A program made the position numbers and the translations under genes. A stretch of DNA of 64,000 bases from RGIG5579 sp045543495 (lineage in GTDB: Bacteria > Bacillota > Clostridia > Oscillospirales > SIG627). Position 1 is the first letter of the stretch. The number at the start of each line of letters is the position of its first letter. This document shows positions 15,574-24,113 of the stretch, in pieces. The stretch is taken from contig JAZQMO010000010.1 in the NCBI GenBank assembly GCA_045543495.1, positions 1-64,000 of the forward strand, given 5' to 3'. The notes beneath the pieces are model-generated. The model ran no database searches, was not told where the DNA came from, and was given only the letters and a program-made list of their open reading frames with translations.

Positions 15574-16200
15574 ATGAAATTGATTTTTCTCGGAGCGCCC
15601 GGAGCCGGGAAAGGAACGCAGGCAGCGCGAATCAGCGCCGCCCTTGCGATCCCGGCGATCTCAACCGGCGACATCATCAGAGAGGCCATCCGCACCGGAT
15701 CCCCCTTGGGACTTGAAATGAAAAGCTACACCGATCAGGGAAAACTTGTTCCCGATGAGCTCGTGGTATCGCTTCTCACTCAGCGTCTTAATAAGGCGGA
15801 TTGCGAAAACGGATTTATTCTGGATGGCTTTCCCCGCACAATTCAACAGGCAGAATTTCTTGACAGATCCGATTGCAAGATCGATCGGGTCGTCAACATT
15901 GAGGTAGCCGACGATCGGATCGTCAAAAGAATGGGCGGCAGAAGATTTTGCCCCCAATGTCAGAAGACCTACCACGTCGTTTACTCCAAACCGGCAGAGG
16001 ATGGAATTTGTGATACCTGCAAGGTTCCTCTTTCCATTCGGGAGGATGACAAACCGGAAACGGTTCTCAACCGCCTTGAGGTGTACCACCGCCAGACCGA
16101 GCCCCTGATCCGGTATTATCAGGATAAGCTCTTCACGGTAGACGGTACCCTGACACCGGAAGAAATTACCGAGAGAATTCTTGAGGATCTGAACGCATGA
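15574..16200 (+). CDS. adk: Adenylate kinase
   Basis: 208 aa. P-loop GAPGAGKGTQAARI at residues 7-20, DGFPRTIQQAEF, and a LID domain with CPQC and CDTC, a four-Cys zinc site separated by 16 residues. Zinc-type LIDs are common in Gram-positives. Interconverts ATP, AMP and ADP. Overlaps map by 4 nt (ATGA). Confidence 0.98.
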   Translation: MKLIFLGAPGAGKGTQAARISAALAIPAISTGDIIREAIRTGSPLGLEMKSYTDQGKLVPDELVVSLLTQRLNKADCENGFILDGFPRTIQQAEFLDRSDCKIDRVVNIEVADDRIVKRMGGRRFCPQCQKTYHVVYSKPAEDGICDTCKVPLSIREDDKPETVLNRLEVYHRQTEPLIRYYQDKLFTVDGTLTPEEITERILEDLNA

Positions 16201-16943
16201 TCAAATTAAAGAATTCTCAGCAGCTTGCGGCAATGCAGGAGGCTTGCAGGCTGACAATCGCTGCTCTTTACCACGGTGCCGAGATCATCGCACCCGGTGT
16301 GGAGCTCGGCGAAATCGATCAAAGGATCCGGCAGTACATTGAGAAGCACAAGGGCACCCCTTCCTTTCTCGGCTACGCCGGCTTCCCCAAAAGCTCCTGT
16401 ATCAGCGTCAATGATGTGGTGATCCACGGAATTCCCGGACACCGGGTGCTAAAGGACGGAGACATCGTATCCATCGATGTGGGCGCCTACTTAAACGGCT
16501 ACCACGGCGACTGTGCGAGAACCTTCCCCTGCGGCAAGATCTCTCCCGAAGCCGAGCGGCTCATTCGGGTGACCGAAGAAAGTTTTTATGCTGGGCTTTC
16601 TGCGATTCATCCTCAGTGCCGTGTGGGCGACATTTCGGCGGCTGTTCAGAAAACAGCGGAGGAAAATGGTTTTTCCGTTGTCAGAGAATATGTCGGTCAC
16701 GGGGTGGGAGAAAATCTGCACGAAGCACCCGATGTACCCAATTTCGGGATGGCCGGAAAAGGACCTCGTCTTTACGCCGGAATGACCTTGGCCATTGAGC
16801 CGATGATCAATTACGGCAAAAAAGAGGTACGTCAGCTTTCCGACGGCTGGACCGTCGTAACCCTTGACGGCTCCCTTTCCGCACATTATGAAAATACCGT
16901 CGCCGTCACGGCAGATGGCGCAAAAATCTTAACCGAACTGTAA
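16197..16943 (+). CDS. map: Methionine aminopeptidase, type I
   Basis: 248 aa. The pita-bread fold has IKLKNSQQLAAMQEACRL, SVNDVVIHGIP, DIVSIDVGAYLNGYHGDCART with two metal Asp residues, GHGVGENLHEAPDVP with the metal His, and AIEPMINYG with a metal Glu. Removes the initiator Met from nascent proteins. The adk-map-infA order is conserved. Confidence 0.98.
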   Translation: MIKLKNSQQLAAMQEACRLTIAALYHGAEIIAPGVELGEIDQRIRQYIEKHKGTPSFLGYAGFPKSSCISVNDVVIHGIPGHRVLKDGDIVSIDVGAYLNGYHGDCARTFPCGKISPEAERLIRVTEESFYAGLSAIHPQCRVGDISAAVQKTAEENGFSVVREYVGHGVGENLHEAPDVPNFGMAGKGPRLYAGMTLAIEPMINYGKKEVRQLSDGWTVVTLDGSLSAHYENTVAVTADGAKILTEL

Positions 16944-16973
16944 TGAATGCCAAGATCTAAAGGAGTGATTATT

Positions 16974-17189
16974 TTGGCAAAAGACGATGTAATGGAATTT
17001 CAGGGTACCGTAATCGAGACCCTTCCAAATGCCACGAGCAAAGTTAAGCTTCCCAATGATATGGTGATTCTCGCTTACATTTCGGGTAAGATGCAGCAAC
17101 ACTATATCAGAATCATCCCGGGGGATAGAGTGCTGGTTGAGGTCAGCATTTACGATCCGACCCGCGGAAGAATCATCAGGCGTCTGTAA
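16974..17189 (+). CDS. infA: Translation initiation factor IF-1
   Basis: 71 aa OB-fold protein: AKDDVMEFQGTVIETLPN, NDMVILAYISGKMQQHYIRI and GDRVLVEVSIYDPTRGRIIRR. The start is TTG at 16974, preceded by AAGGAGTG; an in-frame ATG at 16947 would add nine residues not found in the family. Use of TTG for such a highly expressed gene is a little unusual but fits the spacing. Confidence 0.96.
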   Translation: MAKDDVMEFQGTVIETLPNATSKVKLPNDMVILAYISGKMQQHYIRIIPGDRVLVEVSIYDPTRGRIIRRL

Positions 17190-17216
17190 TTTTTAAACCA
17201 ATATGGAGGAAATCAA

Positions 17217-17330
17217 ATGAAAGTTAAGCCTTCCGTAAAGAAAATATGCGAAAAGTGCAAGATCATCAGAAGAAAAGGCAAAGTTATGGTGATCTGCGAA
17301 AACCCCAAGCATAAACAAAAGCAAGGTTAA
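17217..17330 (+). CDS. rpmJ: 50S ribosomal protein L36, zinc type
   Basis: 37 aa bL36: MKVKPSVKKICEKCKIIRRK, then VMVICENPKHKQKQG. The C-x2-C-x12-C-x4-H zinc ligands are complete. AATATGGAGGAAATCAA is the upstream site. It lies between infA and rpsM as usual. Confidence 0.97.
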   Translation: MKVKPSVKKICEKCKIIRRKGKVMVICENPKHKQKQG

Positions 17331-17350
17331 TTAAGAGGAGGAAAAACAGT

Positions 17351-17719
17351 ATGGCACGTTTAGCAGGTGTAGACCTTCCCAGAGAGAAGCGCGTCGAAAT
17401 CGGCCTGACCTACATTTTTGGTATCGGTCTTACATCTTCCAAGAAGATCCTCGAAAAGACCGGAATCAACCCCGATACCAGAGTCAAGGATCTGACTGAC
17501 GATGATCTCGCAAAGCTTCGTGAGATCCTCGAAAACGAGTACACCGTAGAAGGCGATCTCCGCAGAAACATTGCATACGATATCAAGAGAATGAAGGATA
17601 TCGGTTGCTACCGCGGAATCCGCCACCGCAAGGGTCTTCCCGTAAGAGGTCAGAGAACCAAGACCAATGCGAGAACCAGAAAAGGTCCCGCAAAGACCAT
17701 TGCCAATAAGAAGAAGTAA
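17351..17719 (+). CDS. rpsM: 30S ribosomal protein S13
   Basis: 122 aa uS13. ARLAGVDLPREKRVEIGLTY, the helix-two-turn-helix and the C-terminal RGLPVRGQRTKTNARTRKG extension toward the P-site are present. First gene of the alpha-type block after rpmJ. Confidence 0.98.
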   Translation: MARLAGVDLPREKRVEIGLTYIFGIGLTSSKKILEKTGINPDTRVKDLTDDDLAKLREILENEYTVEGDLRRNIAYDIKRMKDIGCYRGIRHRKGLPVRGQRTKTNARTRKGPAKTIANKKK

Positions 17720-17737
17720 AGGAGAGTAGAGGAAAAC

Positions 17738-18139
17738 ATGGCTGCAGTTACGAAAGCAAAAAGAACTACCAAGAAGCGCCGCGAAAAGAAGAATATCGAA
17801 AAAGGCGCCGCTCATATCCGTTCTACTTACAACAACACCATCATCACTCTCACCGATGTAAATGGTAATGCCATTTCTTGGGCATCCGCCGGCGAATTGG
17901 GCTTTAAGGGCTCCAAGAAGTCCACTCCCTTTGCCGCACAGATGGCAGCAGAGACTGCTGCAAAGCTTGCCGTTGACCAGGGTTTGAAGACCGTTGAGGT
18001 TTTCGTAAAGGGCCCCGGACAGGGAAGAGAATCCGCCATCCGTGCTCTCCAGACCGCAGGTCTTGAGATCACCCTGATCAAGGATGTAACTCCGATCCCC
18101 CACAATGGCTGCCGTCCTCCCAAGAGAAGACGTGTATAA
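17738..18139 (+). CDS. rpsK: 30S ribosomal protein S11
   Basis: 133 aa uS11. HIRSTYNNTIITLTDVNGN, GFKGSKKSTPFAAQMAAE, KGPGQGRESAIRALQ and HNGCRPPKRRRV are diagnostic. Located on the 30S platform. Confidence 0.98.
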   Translation: MAAVTKAKRTTKKRREKKNIEKGAAHIRSTYNNTIITLTDVNGNAISWASAGELGFKGSKKSTPFAAQMAAETAAKLAVDQGLKTVEVFVKGPGQGRESAIRALQTAGLEITLIKDVTPIPHNGCRPPKRRRV

Positions 18140-18160
18140 TCCAGAAAGGAGAGAGATAAA

Positions 18161-18790
18161 ATGGCTAAGTATACAGGCCCTGCGTGCAGACAGTGCCGCA
18201 GAGAAGGCGTAAAGATGTTTTTGAAGGGAGACAGATGCTTCTCCGATAAGTGCCCCATCACCAGACGTGGCACCGTACCCGGACAGCACGGTGCTGCCCG
18301 TGCCAGAATGATGAAGAACTACGGACTTCAGCTCCGTGAGAAGCAGAAGACCCGTCGTTACTACGGCATTCTGGAGACCCAGTTCAGAAACTACTACAAG
18401 AAGGCAGACGCACAGGAAGGTATGTCCGGTGTGAACCTGCTTATCATGATCGAGCGGAGATTCGACAACGTTGTTTACAGAATGGGATTGGCCGAGAGCC
18501 GCAGAGACGCACGTCAGCTGGTTCGTCACGGTCACTTCACCGTAAACGGCAAAAATGCTAACATTCCTTCCATGCTTTTGAAGGTTGGCGACGAGATCGC
18601 AATTAAGGACTCCAAGAAGGACCGTCCCAAGATCAAGACCGTCATCGAGAAGAGCGAAGGAAAGCTTATCCCGAAGTGGATCGAAGTTGATAAGGAGAAT
18701 GGAAAGGGCAAGATCATTGCAATGCCTCAGCGTGAGGACATTGACTTTGAAATTGACGAACAGCTCATTGTCGAACTTTACTCCAAATAA
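18161..18790 (+). CDS. rpsD: 30S ribosomal protein S4
   Basis: 209 aa uS4 with a zinc-finger N-terminus (CRQC, then a C-x4-C pair) and an S4 RNA-binding domain from RRFDNVVYRMGLAESRRDAR onward. S4 nucleates 30S assembly and can autoregulate its mRNA in Bacillus when encoded alone; here it stays in the operon. Confidence 0.98.
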   Translation: MAKYTGPACRQCRREGVKMFLKGDRCFSDKCPITRRGTVPGQHGAARARMMKNYGLQLREKQKTRRYYGILETQFRNYYKKADAQEGMSGVNLLIMIERRFDNVVYRMGLAESRRDARQLVRHGHFTVNGKNANIPSMLLKVGDEIAIKDSKKDRPKIKTVIEKSEGKLIPKWIEVDKENGKGKIIAMPQREDIDFEIDEQLIVELYSK

Positions 18791-18817
18791 TCCCTAAATT
18801 TTTAAGGAGGTTATTTC

Positions 18818-19768
18818 ATGATAGAAATCGAAAGACCGGGTATTAAAACAGTTGAACAGTCCGAGGACGGCTCCCGCGGTGTATTTGAAGTAGAACCCTT
18901 GGAGCGTGGCTTCGGAATCACGCTGGGTAACTCCCTGCGTAGAATTCTGATCAGCTCTCTTCCCGGTGTAGCCGTGACCAGCGTAAAGATCGACGGCGTA
19001 CTGCACGAGATCTCTACCATCAACGGCGTGAAGGAAGATGTACCCGAAATCATCTTGAATATCAAGAGCATTCGCGCAAAGCTTTTCACCAATCAGCCCA
19101 AGGTTTGCGTGATCGACGTACAGGGCGACTGTGTGGTAACAGCAGGCGATATCAAGTCGGATGCAGACATTGAGATCCTCAATCCCGACCTGCATATCTG
19201 TACCGTAGCACAGGATGCGAAGCTTTATATGGAGCTGACCTTTGAAACCGGCAGAGGCTATGTGGATGCCGAGCGGAACAAGGCTCAGGGAACTCCCACC
19301 ATCGGTACCATTTATACCGATTCCATCTTTACTCCCACCAAGAAGGTCAACTTCACCGTTGACAATGCTCGTGTGGGCGACCGTATGGAGTTTGATAAGC
19401 TCACCCTGGAGGTGGAGACCGACGGTACCATTACCGCAAAGGAATCCATTTCTCTCGCCGCCAAGATCCTCAACGATCACCTGAATCTCTTCATCGATCT
19501 TTCCGATGAAGCGAAAAAGATCGAGATCATGAAGGACAGAGAAGAAGTCGTCAAAGAGAAGGTCCTTGAGATGACCATTGAGGAGCTTGATATGTCGGTT
19601 CGTGCCTTCAACTGCTTGAAGCGCGCCGGTATTAATACCGTTGAAGATCTGATCAATCGTAGCGAGGAGGACATGATCAAAGTCCGTAACCTCGGTAAGA
19701 AATCACTGGAAGAAGTCATTCTGAAACTCCAATCCTTGGGCTTTGAGCTCAAGAAGGAAGAAGAATGA
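18818..19768 (+). CDS. rpoA: RNA polymerase alpha subunit
   Basis: 316 aa. The N-terminal dimerisation domain shows ERGFGITLGNSLRRILISSL and GVKEDVPEIILNIK. The C-terminal domain has ELDMSVRAFNCLKRAGINT and VRNLGKKSLEEV, which contact promoter UP elements and activators. AAGGAGG before the ATG. Confidence 0.98.
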   Translation: MIEIERPGIKTVEQSEDGSRGVFEVEPLERGFGITLGNSLRRILISSLPGVAVTSVKIDGVLHEISTINGVKEDVPEIILNIKSIRAKLFTNQPKVCVIDVQGDCVVTAGDIKSDADIEILNPDLHICTVAQDAKLYMELTFETGRGYVDAERNKAQGTPTIGTIYTDSIFTPTKKVNFTVDNARVGDRMEFDKLTLEVETDGTITAKESISLAAKILNDHLNLFIDLSDEAKKIEIMKDREEVVKEKVLEMTIEELDMSVRAFNCLKRAGINTVEDLINRSEEDMIKVRNLGKKSLEEVILKLQSLGFELKKEEE

Positions 19769-19801
19769 TCTCGTCCCAATACTATCAGGAGGAAAACTGA
19801 A

Positions 19802-20341
19802 ATGCCCGGAAGAAAACTTGGCAGAAAGACGGATCATAGACTTTCCATGCTCCGCGGTCAGGTAACGTTCCTGCTTGAAAAAGGCAGATTGGAAACTACC
19901 GCGACCCGTGCAAAGGAAGTTCAGAGTCTTGCTGAAAAAATGATTACCCTCGGAAAGAAGAACACCCTGGCTTCCAGAAGACAGGCTCTTTCCTTTATTA
20001 CCAAAGAGGACGTTGTTAAGAAGCTCTTTGATGAGATCGCTCCTTCCTATGAGGGAAGATGCGGCGGTTACACCAGAGTGATCCTGACCGGTCCCCGTCG
20101 CGGCGATGCTGCTGAAATGGCCATTATCGAGCTGGTTCTCGACGAAAAGGAAGAGAAGAAGCCCGCTAAGAAGGCTACCAAGAAGGCTCCTGCGAAGAAG
20201 GCTACCAAGGCTGAAGAGAAGAAAGAGGAAGCTGTTGAGGCTCCCGCTGAAGCTCCTGCCGAAGCTCCTGCCGAAGCTCCCGCTGAAGCTCCCGCCGAGG
20301 CTCCTGCCGAAGCTCCCGCCGAAGAAGCAAAGACTGAGTAA
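19802..20341 (+). CDS. rplQ: 50S ribosomal protein L17 with long C-terminal extension
   Basis: 179 aa, against about 112-130 for most bL17. Residues 1-115 are ordinary (GRKLGRKTDHRLSMLRGQ, ITLGKKNTLASRRQALSF, GGYTRVILTGPRRGDAAEMA). From 116 a Lys/Ala-rich stretch resembling histone H1 tails leads into seven EAPA repeats (147-174). The tail looks disordered, basic then acidic. Final gene of the operon; a terminator follows. Confidence 0.96.
   Translation: MPGRKLGRKTDHRLSMLRGQVTFLLEKGRLETTATRAKEVQSLAEKMITLGKKNTLASRRQALSFITKEDVVKKLFDEIAPSYEGRCGGYTRVILTGPRRGDAAEMAIIELVLDEKEEKKPAKKATKKAPAKKATKAEEKKEEAVEAPAEAPAEAPAEAPAEAPAEAPAEAPAEEAKTE
20240..20323 (+). repeat. Seven 12-bp tandem repeats in rplQ
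   Basis: Seven units of GCTCCYGCYGAR encode the Ala-Pro-Ala-Glu tail. Units differ only at third codon positions, consistent with recent slippage expansion under protein-level selection. Confidence 0.9.
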
Positions 20342-20350
20342 TCAAAATTT

Positions 20351-20380
20351 GACCCCGACATTTGTCGGGGTCTTGTTTTT
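20351..20380 (+). terminator. Terminator of the ribosomal operon
   Basis: GACCCCGAC / GTCGGGGTC with a four-base loop, followed by TTGTTTTT. It directly follows rplQ. Confidence 0.92.
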
Positions 20381-20423
20381 CCCATTTTTTGTATCTTTTT
20401 TCTGAATTTTGGAAATAAATATC

Positions 20424-20452
20424 TTGATAAAACAATGGGATTGTGGTATGAT
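20424..20452 (+). promoter_or_regulatory. Promoter of pgk-tpiA
   Basis: TTGATA (20424-20429), 17-bp spacer, TATGAT (20447-20452), located between the ribosomal terminator and pgk. Confidence 0.75.
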
Positions 20453-20484
20453 AAGATAACTTATTATGAAGAAAGGGAACTACC

Positions 20485-21774
20485 ATGAACAAGAAGTCAG
20501 TAAAAGATGTTGAAGTTCGCGGCAAGAGAGTATTCGTTCGTTGCGATTTCAACGTACCCATGAAAGACGGTGTGATCACCAGCGATAAGAGAATTACCGG
20601 CGCCCTGCCCACCATCCGGTATCTGTTGGAGAACGGCGCAAAGGTGATCCTTTGCTCTCACATGGGCAAGCCCCACAATATTTTCACCGAGGGATTCGGC
20701 CTGACCAAGAAGGAAAAGAAGGCTGTTGAGAAACTTCCCGCCGAAGAGCAGGCAGCTGCCAAGGCAGCATATCTTGCCAAGGCAGGAGACGATAAGAAGA
20801 AGCTCACCCTCAAGCCCGTTGCTGTCAGACTCAATGAGTACCTGGGCGACAAGGTTACCTTTGCAGAGGATATCATCGGCGAGGATGCCAAGGCAAAGGT
20901 TGCCGCTCTGGAGGAAGGCAAGGCCGTTCTTCTGGAGAACGTTCGTTTTGATGCAAGAGAAGAAAAGAACGGTGCGGATTTTGCAGAGGCTCTGGCTTCC
21001 ATGGCAGATCTGTTTGTAAACGATGCCTTCGGCACCGCTCACCGTGCTCACGCTTCTACCGAGGGAATTTCTCACTACATTCCCGCAGTTTCCGGTCTGC
21101 TCATTGATAAGGAGATCACCTTTATGGGCGGTGCTCTGGAAAATGCAGCCCGTCCCTTCGTTGCCATTCTCGGCGGCGCAAAGGTTTCCGATAAGATCGG
21201 TGTGATCCAGAACCTCATTGAAAAGGTTGACACCATCATCATCGGCGGCGGTATGGCTTATACCTTTATGAAGGCTCAGGGCGGCAAGATCGGTACCTCC
21301 CTTTGTGAGGACGATAAGATGGAGCTTGCTCTCTCCCTCATTGCCAAGGCAAAGGAAAAGGGCGTAAAGTTCCTGCTCCCCTTGGATAACAAGTGCGCTA
21401 CCGCATTTGATAACGATGCTCCCAGCGCCATCTTCGCCACCGGCGATATTCCCGATGAATATATGGGTATGGATATCGGTCCCAAGACCATTGAGCTGTA
21501 CTGTGATGCTGTGAAGGATGCCAAGACTGTGATTTGGAACGGACCCATGGGCGTGTTCGAGTTTGAGAACTATGCCGTTGGTACCTGCTCCGTAGCAGAG
21601 GCCGTTGCTCAGAGCGAGGCCATTTCCATCGTAGGCGGCGGCGACTCTACCGCAGCCATTGAGAAGCTCGGCTTTGCCGATCGCATTTCTCACATTTCCA
21701 CCGGCGGCGGTGCAAGCCTTGAGTTCCTGGAAGGCAAAGAGCTTCCCGGTATCGCTTGCCTGCAGGACAAATAA
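20485..21774 (+). CDS. pgk: Phosphoglycerate kinase
   Basis: 429 aa. VRCDFNVPMKDGVITSDKRI, the substrate loop LCSHMGKP, the nucleotide-binding GGAKVSDKIGVIQNLIEK and the hinge WNGPMGVFEFENYA are intact. It carries a Lys/Ala-rich insertion (about residues 75-105) seen in clostridial enzymes, which explains the length above the usual 395. Transfers phosphate from 1,3-bisphosphoglycerate to ADP. Forms a glycolytic pair with tpiA, 10 nt downstream. Confidence 0.98.
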   Translation: MNKKSVKDVEVRGKRVFVRCDFNVPMKDGVITSDKRITGALPTIRYLLENGAKVILCSHMGKPHNIFTEGFGLTKKEKKAVEKLPAEEQAAAKAAYLAKAGDDKKKLTLKPVAVRLNEYLGDKVTFAEDIIGEDAKAKVAALEEGKAVLLENVRFDAREEKNGADFAEALASMADLFVNDAFGTAHRAHASTEGISHYIPAVSGLLIDKEITFMGGALENAARPFVAILGGAKVSDKIGVIQNLIEKVDTIIIGGGMAYTFMKAQGGKIGTSLCEDDKMELALSLIAKAKEKGVKFLLPLDNKCATAFDNDAPSAIFATGDIPDEYMGMDIGPKTIELYCDAVKDAKTVIWNGPMGVFEFENYAVGTCSVAEAVAQSEAISIVGGGDSTAAIEKLGFADRISHISTGGGASLEFLEGKELPGIACLQDK

Positions 21775-21784
21775 GGAGTAAATT

Positions 21785-22540
21785 ATGAGAAAGACCATTA
21801 TTGCAGGAAACTGGAAAATGAATAAGACCCCCAGCGAGGCCGCAGAGCTTGCTGCTGCCATTGCCAAGATCGAGGGGGCAAAGTGTGAAGTGGTGATCTG
21901 TCCCCCCTTCGTAGACCTGTTCTATGCCAAGAAGGCTCTGGAAGGCTCCAACGTAAAGCTTGGCGCACAGAACTGTCACTGGAAGGAAAGCGGCGCTTAC
22001 ACCGGTGAGATCAGCGCCGATATGCTCATTGAGGTTGGCTGCGAGTATGTCATCATCGGTCACTCCGAGAGAAGACAGTACTTTGGCGAGACTGACGAGA
22101 CCGTAAATCTCCGCACCAAGGCCGCCCTTGCAAAGGGGCTGAAGGCCATCGTGTGCGTTGGCGAGACCCGTGAGGAGAGAGAAGGCGGCGTTACCGAAAA
22201 GGTGATCGAGCGCCAGATCCGCCTCGGCCTTGCCGATCTGACCAAGGAAGAGATGGCAGGCGTTGTCATCGCTTACGAGCCCGTTTGGGCCATTGGTACC
22301 GGTCTGACCGCTACCAATGAGCAGGCAGAGGAGGTTTGTGCCTTCATCCGCTCCTTGATTGCAGATCTCTTCGGTAAGGATGTTGCAGAAGAAACCACCA
22401 TTCAGTACGGCGGTTCCATGAATGCAGGCAACTGTGCCGCTCTTCTGGCTATGCCCAATATTGACGGCGGCCTCATCGGCGGTGCGGCGCTCAAGCCTCA
22501 GGACTTTGCTGTGATTGTGGAAGCAGGCAGCGCAAACTAA
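21785..22540 (+). CDS. tpiA: Triosephosphate isomerase
   Basis: 251 aa TIM barrel. GNWKMNKT with the catalytic Lys, HSERRQYFGETDE with the catalytic His, and AYEPVWAIGTGLTA with the catalytic Glu and flexible loop. Interconverts dihydroxyacetone phosphate and glyceraldehyde 3-phosphate. AAGGAG precedes the ATG. Confidence 0.98.
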   Translation: MRKTIIAGNWKMNKTPSEAAELAAAIAKIEGAKCEVVICPPFVDLFYAKKALEGSNVKLGAQNCHWKESGAYTGEISADMLIEVGCEYVIIGHSERRQYFGETDETVNLRTKAALAKGLKAIVCVGETREEREGGVTEKVIERQIRLGLADLTKEEMAGVVIAYEPVWAIGTGLTATNEQAEEVCAFIRSLIADLFGKDVAEETTIQYGGSMNAGNCAALLAMPNIDGGLIGGAALKPQDFAVIVEAGSAN

Positions 22541-22550
22541 AGCTTTTTCA

Positions 22551-22580
22551 GATAAGGGGCAGTTATGCCCCTTATCTTTA
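22551..22580 (+). terminator. Hairpin after tpiA (terminator or attenuator)
   Basis: GATAAGGGGCA / TGCCCCTTATC around GTTA, followed by only a short TTTAT. The ribosome binding site of the next gene comes immediately after, so partial readthrough is likely. Confidence 0.65.
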
Positions 22581-22593
22581 TAAGGAGAAAACC

Positions 22594-23295
22594 GTGCATA
22601 AATTTTCCATAAAACTTGCGGCAAAAAAATCGAAATATGATGAGGAAGGTTTGGATGGATACGATTGGTACGAAGGGCAGACCAAATGGCCTCTGACCCG
22701 TATCATCAAGGTGGTGTTCTGCACCATCAGTGTTTTGGTTTGGGCTGTGATCCTCTTTCGGATCTATTCCTCCTCCAATGGGGAATTTGAGAAAATGATC
22801 CTTCTCAATGACCGTGCCGCTCCCATTTATTATGAAACCCATACCCCTGTGGTTCGCATCAATTCCTCCACGGAAAATCAAGAGGACAATGCAGCCCTGA
22901 CCTATTATCCTATCTATCTTCCCGAAACGGAAAATTTGCAGTTCACCGTACGAATCAACCGCAATCATCTGCCGCCGGGAAAAGGGGAAACGGGCTACAC
23001 CTTCATTCTCCGTGCCGTCTCGGGAGAGGAGACCACCTATTATCCTTTGTCCTACTATGAAAAGGAGAAAACCTTTCAGTATACCTTCTTCCGCCTTTGC
23101 TTTGAGGGGGTCAAGTGGGATGATAAGGGAGTTTATACCTTCCTCCTCTTTCAGGGGGATTATGAGGCTCTTCAAGGGGATCAGCCTTACCCCGTAACCG
23201 ATTCAAAGTATCACTTTGTTATAAAAAATTCCGAAACCTATTGCAGAGAGACCACCCCCAAGCAGGATGTCTTCCGTTTGCTGAAAACAAAATAA
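22594..23295 (+). CDS. Hypothetical single-pass membrane protein
   Basis: 233 aa, family not recognised. About 37 cytoplasmic residues rich in Lys, Asp and Tyr come first, then one membrane helix (VVFCTISVLVWAVILFRI, roughly 40-57), then a long beta-rich extracytoplasmic domain with many aromatic residues. GTG start at 22594 with ATAAGGAG upstream. It follows tpiA across a leaky-looking hairpin and ends at a strong terminator. Confidence 0.75.
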   Translation: MHKFSIKLAAKKSKYDEEGLDGYDWYEGQTKWPLTRIIKVVFCTISVLVWAVILFRIYSSSNGEFEKMILLNDRAAPIYYETHTPVVRINSSTENQEDNAALTYYPIYLPETENLQFTVRINRNHLPPGKGETGYTFILRAVSGEETTYYPLSYYEKEKTFQYTFFRLCFEGVKWDDKGVYTFLLFQGDYEALQGDQPYPVTDSKYHFVIKNSETYCRETTPKQDVFRLLKTK

Positions 23296-23325
23296 AAGCA
23301 GGTCATTTGACCTGCTTTTATTTTG
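23294..23325 (+). terminator. Rho-independent terminator
   Basis: AAAAGCAGGTCA / TGACCTGCTTTT with TT at the tip and a following TATTTTG. It overlaps the stop codon of the gene before it. Confidence 0.85.
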
Positions 23326-23365
23326 TAAATTTGATGCAAGAGAAAAGAACAGAATCACCAAAGGG

Positions 23366-23830
23366 TCAGTGGAAGCTTCTTTCTGTTCCGTCATAATCGG
23401 TCCAAAGGTACCACCAATGCTCGTCGAGCTTTTCGCCTCTGATAATGTCATTGCCCATTGTATCTTGTTCCAGATACGACTCGGTTTGACCGCCGAAGGT
23501 ACCGTCTTCGGTATAAACCAAATCCCAGTACTGACCGCCGAGCATACCTTGTGCATCAATGGAAAAGACAACAAGGCCATCCCCTTTGTGGCAAATATAA
23601 GAATACTCCTTAAATTTTCCTGAAGCATTATTCGCTGATTCCAAAGAATCAACAGCGATCTTTTCCATCTCGCCCTGATATTGATCAAGGACTTTTTCGC
23701 ATTGTTCTTTTGCTGAATGATACGTTTTAGGAAGGAGAGAACGAATCAAAAACCAAAGACCAATGCTTATGATTGCGAAAACAGCAATAAAGGCAGCGAT
23801 TGAAATACCGATTTTCTTTTCTTTGCTCAT
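23366..23830 (-). CDS. Hypothetical membrane-anchored protein
   Basis: 154 aa, family not recognised. Start taken at the ATG at 23830 (MSKEKKIGISIAAF) because GGGAGA lies just upstream and the promoter -10 falls within the longer open frame. One helix (about residues 8-30) anchors a soluble outer domain with many Asp/Glu/Gly/Tyr and a Trp-Trp pair (EHWWYLWTDYDG). Apparently monocistronic. Confidence 0.72.
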   Translation of the reverse strand: MSKEKKIGISIAAFIAVFAIISIGLWFLIRSLLPKTYHSAKEQCEKVLDQYQGEMEKIAVDSLESANNASGKFKEYSYICHKGDGLVVFSIDAQGMLGGQYWDLVYTEDGTFGGQTESYLEQDTMGNDIIRGEKLDEHWWYLWTDYDGTERSFH

Positions 23831-23863
23831 ATAATCTCCCTTTCCGCTTGTTATCTTTTTTTC

Positions 23864-23892
23864 AGTATAGCATAAAGCTATATAAATTGCAA
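23864..23892 (-). promoter_or_regulatory. Promoter for the 23830 gene
   Basis: On the minus strand TTGCAA, 17-bp spacer, TATACT, with a TGC extension just before the -10. Confidence 0.7.
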
Positions 23893-23944
23893 CCATTATA
23901 AGTTTTCCAAAGCGAAAGAAAGTAGTCTCTTTGCGGATACAAAC

Positions 23945-23981
23945 AAAAAGAAAGACACGATGAAAATCGTGTCTTTCTTTT
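23945..23981 (-). terminator. Terminator downstream of tRNA-Thr
   Basis: Near-perfect 17-bp stem built on AAAGAAAGACACGAT / ATCGTGTCTTTCTTT with a four-base loop, then T-rich sequence on the minus strand. Its outermost base pair reaches the encoded CCA end of the tRNA. Confidence 0.85.
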
Positions 23982-24057
23982 TGGAGCTAGTGACGTGACT
24001 TGAACACGCGACCTGCTGATTACGAATCAGCTGCTCTACCAACTGAGCTACACTAGC
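23982..24057 (-). tRNA. tRNA-Thr (anticodon CGU)
   Basis: Full cloverleaf on the minus strand: acceptor GCTAGTG / CACTAGC, D-arm GCTCAGTTGGTAGAGC, anticodon stem GCTGA / TCAGC with loop TTCGTAA, T-arm GCGTG / CACGT with TTCAAGT. The discriminator base is U and CCA is encoded. Anticodon CGU reads ACG codons. Confidence 0.95.
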
Positions 24058-24094
24058 ACATATTTAATTTTTGCTTTGCCTATCCCCTTGAAAA
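24039..24094. repeat. Direct repeat, copy A (5' part of tRNA-Thr plus upstream spacer)
   Basis: 56 bp identical to 24237-24292 except at two positions; offset 198 bp. It covers the first 19 nt of the tRNA and 37 nt of flanking sequence. Confidence 0.9.
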
Positions 24095-24113
24095 AGAGAA
24101 AAGCCGTCGCAGC

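Noticed and set aside
20240..20323. Short tandem repeats as a CRISPR array
   Set aside because: Units are contiguous 12-mers with no spacers and lie in frame inside rplQ.
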